The position numbers were made by a program, and so were the translations under genes. A DNA stretch of 35,956 bases from Pseudomonadota bacterium (lineage in GTDB: Bacteria > Verrucomicrobiota > Verrucomicrobiia > Limisphaerales > SXTU01), in contig RFSE01000042.1 of the NCBI GenBank assembly GCA_009924135.1, positions 1-35,956 of the forward strand, in the 5' to 3' direction. Below, in pieces: positions 31,641 through 35,956 of the stretch. How positions within the stretch are numbered: position 1 is the first letter of the stretch; every line of letters starts with the position of its first letter. The notes under the pieces are model-generated. The model was not told the origin of the DNA, ran no database searches, and saw only the letters and a program-made list of their open reading frames with translations.

Positions 31641-34600
31641 GCGGCGGGTGAGTTGGCGCGGGAGCCGGCGGGTTCGACCGGGGGCAATTCAGCTTCCGCC
31701 AGCCCCATCGTGCGCCGCCAGCGCCGTGCCCATTTGCCGAGCCGGTCAAGATACAGGTAGATCACCGGCGTGGTGTAGAGCGTGATGAACTGCGACAGCA
31801 ACAGACCGCCGACGATGGCTATGCCCAGCGGCCGGCGAAGTTCCGAGCCGGTGCCTTCCTGCAAGGCCAGCGGCAGCGCGCCCAGCAGCGCGGCCATCGT
31901 GGTCATCATGATGGGCCGGAACCGCAGCACGCACGCCTGGTAAATGGATTCCTCGGGCGGCAGGCCTTGCTCGCGCTCCGCTTCGAGCGCGAAGTCGATC
32001 ATCATGATCGCGTTTTTCTTCACGATGCCGATCAGCAGGATGATGCCGATGAGCGCGATGAGGGAGAGATCGTGTCCGCAGAGGTCGAGCGCGAGCAGGG
32101 CACCCACGCCGGCCGAAGGCAGGCTGGAGAGAATCGTGATGGGGTGGATGTAGCTCTCATAGAGCACGCCCAGCACGATGTAGATGACGACGATGGCCGC
32201 GAGCAGCAGCCACGGTTCGCTCTTCAGCGAGGACCGGAACTCGGCCGCCGTGCCGGAGAAGGTGGCCACAATCGTCTCGGGCATTTCAATCTCGCGCTGG
32301 GCCTTTTGAATGGCTTCGACCGCCGCGCCGAGCGAACTGCCGGGCTGGAGGTTGAACGACAAGGTTACGGCGGGGAACTGGCCCTGGTGCACGATGGCCA
32401 GCGGCGCGGAAATGATTTTTACCGTCGCAATGGTGCTCAACGGAACGATCTGGCCGGTGGTGGATTTGACGTGGATTTTGTCCAGCGATTCCGGGGTCAG
32501 TTGGAAGCGCGGCTCGGCTTCGAGGATCACCCGGTATTGGTTGAGCTGGGTGAAGATGGTCGATACCTGACGTTGCCCGAAGGCATCGTAGAGGGTGTCG
32601 TCGATGGCTTGGGGGATCACACTGAGACGGGCGGCCTTGTCGCGGTCAATTTCGATGTGGAATTCCAGCCCGCCCGACTGCTGGTCGGTCGCCACGTCAG
32701 TCAGCTCGGGGAGGCTGCGGAGCTTGGCCAGGAGTTTGGGCGCCCAGGTGGACAGCTCGGCCTCGTCGGCGTCTTCGAGCGTGTACTGGAACTGCGTACG
32801 GCTGACGCGGCTGTCGATTTGCACATCCTGCACGCCTTGCATGAAGAGGGAAACGCCTTGCACACCCTTCGTGGCTTCCCGCAGCCGGTCGATGATGGCC
32901 GAGATGCCGGCGCGATGTTCGCGGGGTTTGAGGTTGATGTAGATGCGGCCGGTGTTGACCGTGGCGTTGACCGTGCCCGATCCGACAAACGAGGCGACGC
33001 TGACCACGTCAGGGTCCTGCCGGATGATCTCGGCAATCGCGCGCTGCCGCTCGACCATCGCGCGGAAGGAGATGGATTGGGCGGCATCCGTGACGCCGAT
33101 GATGAGGCCGGTATCTTGCATCGGCAGCAGCCCTTTGGGAATGGCCACGTAAAGCCAGATCGTGGCGACCAGCGTGGCGATGGCGACCAGCAGCGTGAAC
33201 GCCTGGTTCCGCAGCACCCATTTGAGGCCGGCTTCGTACCAGCTCAGCATGCCTTGAAAGAAATGTTCGGTCAGCAGGAAGAGCCCGCTGTGCTTTTCGC
33301 CCGGCTTTTCGGGCTTGAGCAGGTGCGCGCACATCATCGGCGTGAGCGTGAGCGAGACGATGGCCGAGACCACGACGGACACGCTCAACACGATGGCGAA
33401 CTCGCGGAACAGCCGGCCCACAATGCCAGTCATGAAGAGCAGGGGAATGAACACGGCGATCAACGAGACGCTCAGGGAAATGACCGTGAAGCCAATCTGC
33501 TTTGCGCCCTTGAGCGCGGCCTGCATGGGTGATTCACCCAGCTCCATGAGGCGCACGATATTTTCGATCATCACGATGGCGTCATCCACCACGAAGCCCG
33601 TCGCAATGGTCAGCGCCATGAGCGAGAGGTTGTCCAGGCCGAAGCCCGCGAGTTTCATCACGCCGAAGGTACCGATGATCGCGAGCGGCAGGGCGACACT
33701 GGTAATGACCGTGGCCCAGAATTTGCGCAGGAAGATGAAGATCACCATGATGACCAGCGCGATGGTGAGCAGCAGGGTGAATTGCACATCCTCGATGGAA
33801 GCCCGGATCGTTTCGGTCCGGTCGGAGAGGATCGAGACTTTGACCGTTGGCGGGATGGAACTGCGCAACCGCGGGAGCAGGGCCTTCACCCGGTCAGCCG
33901 TCTCGATGATGTTCGCACCCGGCTGGCGTTGGATATCGAGGATCACGGCGGGTTTGCCATCCACCCAGCCCGCCAGCCGGACGTTTTCCACGTTGTCAAC
34001 CACCTCGCCGAGGTCGCCAAGGCGCACGGGCGAACCGTTCTTGTAGGCAATGATGACGTTGCGATATTCGGCGGCGGAGAAGATCTGGTCGTTCGCGCTG
34101 ATGGCGTAGGCCTGCCGCTTGCCGTCGAAGCTGCCCTTGGGAGCGTTGATGTTGTTCTGAATGAGGGCCATCCGGATGTCCTCGAAGCTCAGGCCCAATG
34201 AGGAGATGGCCGCCGGGTTGACGCGCACGCGCACCGCAGGTTTCTGATCGCCCTCGATGGTGACGAGACCAACGCCCGTTACCTCGCTGAGTTTCTGTGC
34301 CAGCACGGTGTCGGCGAGGTCGTTGACTTTTTCCAGCGGCAGCGTGTCCGAGGTTATCTTCAGCGTGAGGATCGGGGTGTCCGCCGGGTTGACTTTGCTG
34401 TAAGTCGGCGGGCTGGGCATGGTCTTGGGCAGCACGCCATTGGCAGCGTTGATTGCGGCCTGCACGTCCTGGCCGGCGGCGTCAATGTTCCGGTCCAGGT
34501 TGAACTGGAGCGTGATGCTGGAATTGCCGAAGGAACTCACCGAGGTCATCTGCGCCAGGCCACTGATTTGCCCGAACTGGCGCTCCAACGGGGTCGTGAC

Positions 34601-34786
34601 TGACGAGGCCATGACATCCGGACTCGCGCCCGGGTACTGGGCCGTGACTTGGATCGTCGGGTAATCAATCGGCGGCAGCGCCGAAATGGGCAGCAGGTAA
34701 TAACCCAGCATGCCCAGCATGATGACCGCCGCCATCAGGAGCGAGGTGGCAATCGGCCGGCGAATGAATGGCTCGGAGAGGTTCAC
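31637..34786 (-). CDS. mdtB: RND efflux pump inner-membrane subunit, MdtB-like
   Basis: A 1049-residue RND transporter, paralogous to its downstream neighbour. It begins with MNLSEPFIRRPIATSLLMAA, with the porter loop PTIQVTAQYPGASPDVMASS. TM4 has VVDDAIVMIENIV (near residue 400) and TM10 GIVKKNAIMMIDFALEAE, the proton-relay residues of the family. The C-terminus is a Pro/Ala-rich tail (ELPPVEPAGSRANSPAA). Two different RND subunits in one operon is the MdtABC arrangement; assignment of B and C rests on gene order and similarity, not on a tested alignment. The start ATG overlaps the adaptor stop by 4 bp (ATGA, 34783-34786). Substrates are likely hydrophobic compounds or bile-salt-like molecules by analogy only. 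Confidence 0.94.
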   Translation of the reverse strand: MNLSEPFIRRPIATSLLMAAVIMLGMLGYYLLPISALPPIDYPTIQVTAQYPGASPDVMASSVTTPLERQFGQISGLAQMTSVSSFGNSSITLQFNLDRNIDAAGQDVQAAINAANGVLPKTMPSPPTYSKVNPADTPILTLKITSDTLPLEKVNDLADTVLAQKLSEVTGVGLVTIEGDQKPAVRVRVNPAAISSLGLSFEDIRMALIQNNINAPKGSFDGKRQAYAISANDQIFSAAEYRNVIIAYKNGSPVRLGDLGEVVDNVENVRLAGWVDGKPAVILDIQRQPGANIIETADRVKALLPRLRSSIPPTVKVSILSDRTETIRASIEDVQFTLLLTIALVIMVIFIFLRKFWATVITSVALPLAIIGTFGVMKLAGFGLDNLSLMALTIATGFVVDDAIVMIENIVRLMELGESPMQAALKGAKQIGFTVISLSVSLIAVFIPLLFMTGIVGRLFREFAIVLSVSVVVSAIVSLTLTPMMCAHLLKPEKPGEKHSGLFLLTEHFFQGMLSWYEAGLKWVLRNQAFTLLVAIATLVATIWLYVAIPKGLLPMQDTGLIIGVTDAAQSISFRAMVERQRAIAEIIRQDPDVVSVASFVGSGTVNATVNTGRIYINLKPREHRAGISAIIDRLREATKGVQGVSLFMQGVQDVQIDSRVSRTQFQYTLEDADEAELSTWAPKLLAKLRSLPELTDVATDQQSGGLEFHIEIDRDKAARLSVIPQAIDDTLYDAFGQRQVSTIFTQLNQYRVILEAEPRFQLTPESLDKIHVKSTTGQIVPLSTIATVKIISAPLAIVHQGQFPAVTLSFNLQPGSSLGAAVEAIQKAQREIEMPETIVATFSGTAAEFRSSLKSEPWLLLAAIVVIYIVLGVLYESYIHPITILSSLPSAGVGALLALDLCGHDLSLIALIGIILLIGIVKKNAIMMIDFALEAEREQGLPPEESIYQACVLRFRPIMMTTMAALLGALPLALQEGTGSELRRPLGIAIVGGLLLSQFITLYTTPVIYLYLDRLGKWARRWRRTMGLAEAELPPVEPAGSRANSPAA

Positions 34787-35956
34787 TGTTTGGGCGTCTT
34801 GGCGCGCTTCTCACCGCCGGGACCACTGCCACCGGGGCCGCCGCCGCCTTTCGCGCCGGGCGGTTTGCCCGCCGGCGGTCCGGTGAGAATCTTCGCTCCC
34901 GACTGCAACTTGTATTGCCCGTCCACCACGACGGTTTCGCCCGCTTGGAGGCCGCTTTCGATCAGCGCCTCGTCCCCGGCCATCACGCCCACTTTTAAGG
35001 GCCGGACCTTGACGGTGGAATCCTCCAGGTTCACGACGAAGGCATATGTGCCGTCCGGCCCGCGTTGCACGACCGTGGCGGGCACGACGATGGCATTGGA
35101 GCGGGTGGTCAGCAGCAGGCGGGAGTTGACGAACTGGCCTGGCCAGAGCCGCAGGTCGGAGTTGGGAAACGTGGCCTTGAGGCGGATGGTGCCGGTGGTG
35201 GTGTCAATCAGGTTGTCGATCACCGTGAGCTTGCCCTGACCAAGCTCTGACGTGTTATCGCGGGCCATGGCCAGCACGGCGAGTTCCCCCTGCGCCTTCT
35301 GTTTTTGGATATCGTTCAGCGTCTGTTCCGGCAGGGTGAAGGTGACGGAGATCGGCTGGAGTTGGGCGATGACCACGAGGCCGTTGGCATCGTTGGCGTG
35401 GACGATGTTACCCTGGTCCACCTGCCGCAGGCCGGTGCGACCGCTCAAGGGCGCAAGGACGCGGGTGTAGTTGAGCTGGACCTTCGCGCTGTCGATGGCG
35501 GCCTGATCGGCCTTCACGGCGGCTTCAAACTGGTCCACGAGCGCCTTCGCCGTGTCGTAGTCCTGCTGCGCGAGGATTTTGGCGGCCAGCAGGTCGGAAT
35601 TGCGTTTCAACTGAACACGCGCGTTGATCAGTTGCGCCTCGTCCTGGGCTTTGCGTCCCTCGGCCTGTTCCACCTGCGTGCGATAAGGGTCGGGATCAAT
35701 CTGGGCCAGCAGATCGCCTTCCTTCACGTCCTGGCCCTCGGTGAAGGCCACTTTCGTCAACTGCCCATCCACCCGCACCCTTACGGTCACGCTATTGTAC
35801 GCTTGAACAGTGCCCAAGCCGTCGAGGTAGATCGGGAAGTCCTTTTGCGCGACCTTGGCCGTCACGACGGGCACCGGTGGAGCCGGGGGCCGGGATCCCG
35901 CAGCTCCGGACGGTCCTTTGGCCTCGGCCCCGGGAGCGGCCCCGGCGGTGGGATTG
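34783..35956 (-). CDS. mdtA: RND efflux periplasmic adaptor, MdtA-like (5' end beyond window)
   Basis: A membrane-fusion (HlyD/AcrA-type) adaptor that links the RND pump to an outer-membrane channel. Visible are the lipoyl half-motif FPIYLDGLGTVQAYNSVTVR, VDGQLTKVAFTEGQDVKEGD, an alpha-hairpin (RTQVEQAEGRKAQDEAQLIN), the second half-motif NYTRVLAPLSGRTGLRQVDQ, the beta-barrel (LRLWPGQFVNSRLLL) and membrane-proximal domains, then a Gly/Pro-rich tail and KRAKTPKQ. The frame is open to the last base of the window, through an Ala/Pro/Gly-rich linker that normally follows the signal peptide or membrane anchor, so the start lies outside. A GTG at 35874 is in frame but would remove the export signal, so it is not taken as the start. 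It is the first of the three pump genes. Confidence 0.92.
   Translation of the reverse strand, partial: NPTAGAAPGAEAKGPSGAAGSRPPAPPVPVVTAKVAQKDFPIYLDGLGTVQAYNSVTVRVRVDGQLTKVAFTEGQDVKEGDLLAQIDPDPYRTQVEQAEGRKAQDEAQLINARVQLKRNSDLLAAKILAQQDYDTAKALVDQFEAAVKADQAAIDSAKVQLNYTRVLAPLSGRTGLRQVDQGNIVHANDANGLVVIAQLQPISVTFTLPEQTLNDIQKQKAQGELAVLAMARDNTSELGQGKLTVIDNLIDTTTGTIRLKATFPNSDLRLWPGQFVNSRLLLTTRSNAIVVPATVVQRGPDGTYAFVVNLEDSTVKVRPLKVGVMAGDEALIESGLQAGETVVVDGQYKLQSGAKILTGPPAGKPPGAKGGGGPGGSGPGGEKRAKTPKQ

Noticed and set aside
31967..33532. Long plus-strand open frame opposite the MdtB-like gene
   Set aside because: Same reason: a shadow of the RND gene, with composition typical of antisense reading and no recognisable motif.

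Overview
The window reads as a GC-rich bacterial chromosome segment, most likely from a Verrucomicrobiota member (Limisphaerales/Pedosphaera-like). This assignment is an inference. It rests on a Tat-exported DUF1501 protein, a HAF-repeat protein, exported Ser-hydrolase and squalene-cyclase-fold proteins, futalosine-route menaquinone genes, weak or absent Shine-Dalgarno sites, and intergenic spaces filled with several families of palindromic and CACRGATG-type repeats. No rRNA, tRNA, CRISPR array, transposase or prophage gene was found.

Layout. 1-3119 (+): the 3' end of a NuoF-type subunit overlaps a large cysteine-type formate dehydrogenase catalytic subunit. 3301-6584 (-): an FdhF/YdeP-like molybdopterin protein without a Cys at the usual catalytic position, then a beta-hydroxyacid dehydrogenase with a clear terminator. 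6819-9171 (-): menaquinone genes mqnE and mqnA, with a small HicB-like gene overlapping the start of mqnA. 9340-12803 (-): an NlpC/P60-like protein, dxr and cdsA, with a GxxExxY (PD-(D/E)XK-type) cassette bounded by terminal inverted repeats inserted exactly between cdsA and dxr. 13163-16142 (+): a protein made of three tandem ClpC N-domains without any ATPase, and an RlmI-type rRNA methyltransferase. 16309-22168 (-): hisS, thiH, a secreted LIM-like/DA1-like metallopeptidase, thiS and an exported alpha/beta hydrolase, tightly packed. 22526-26941: a DUF2490 outer-membrane-type protein, a 590-bp nest of inverted repeats, a HAF-repeat protein, a squalene-cyclase-fold exported protein with a CxxCH motif, and an AT-richer lipoprotein. 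26987-28435 (-): DUF1501. 28518-35956 (-): an mdtABC-type RND efflux operon with ATGA overlaps, its adaptor gene running off the window edge.

How the genes work together. The left part concerns formate oxidation and menaquinone supply (anaerobic or microaerobic electron transfer). The centre holds housekeeping biosynthesis (isoprenoid precursor, CDP-diacylglycerol, thiazole, His-tRNA). The right part is cell-envelope and export functions. The most unusual items are the repeat-bounded GxxExxY cassette and a gene-less relative of its ends at 23.2-23.8 kb, the ATPase-free ClpN triplet, the LIM/DA1 peptidase between thiH and thiS, the HicB-like gene coupled to mqnA, and two molybdopterin proteins with non-standard cofactor ligands.
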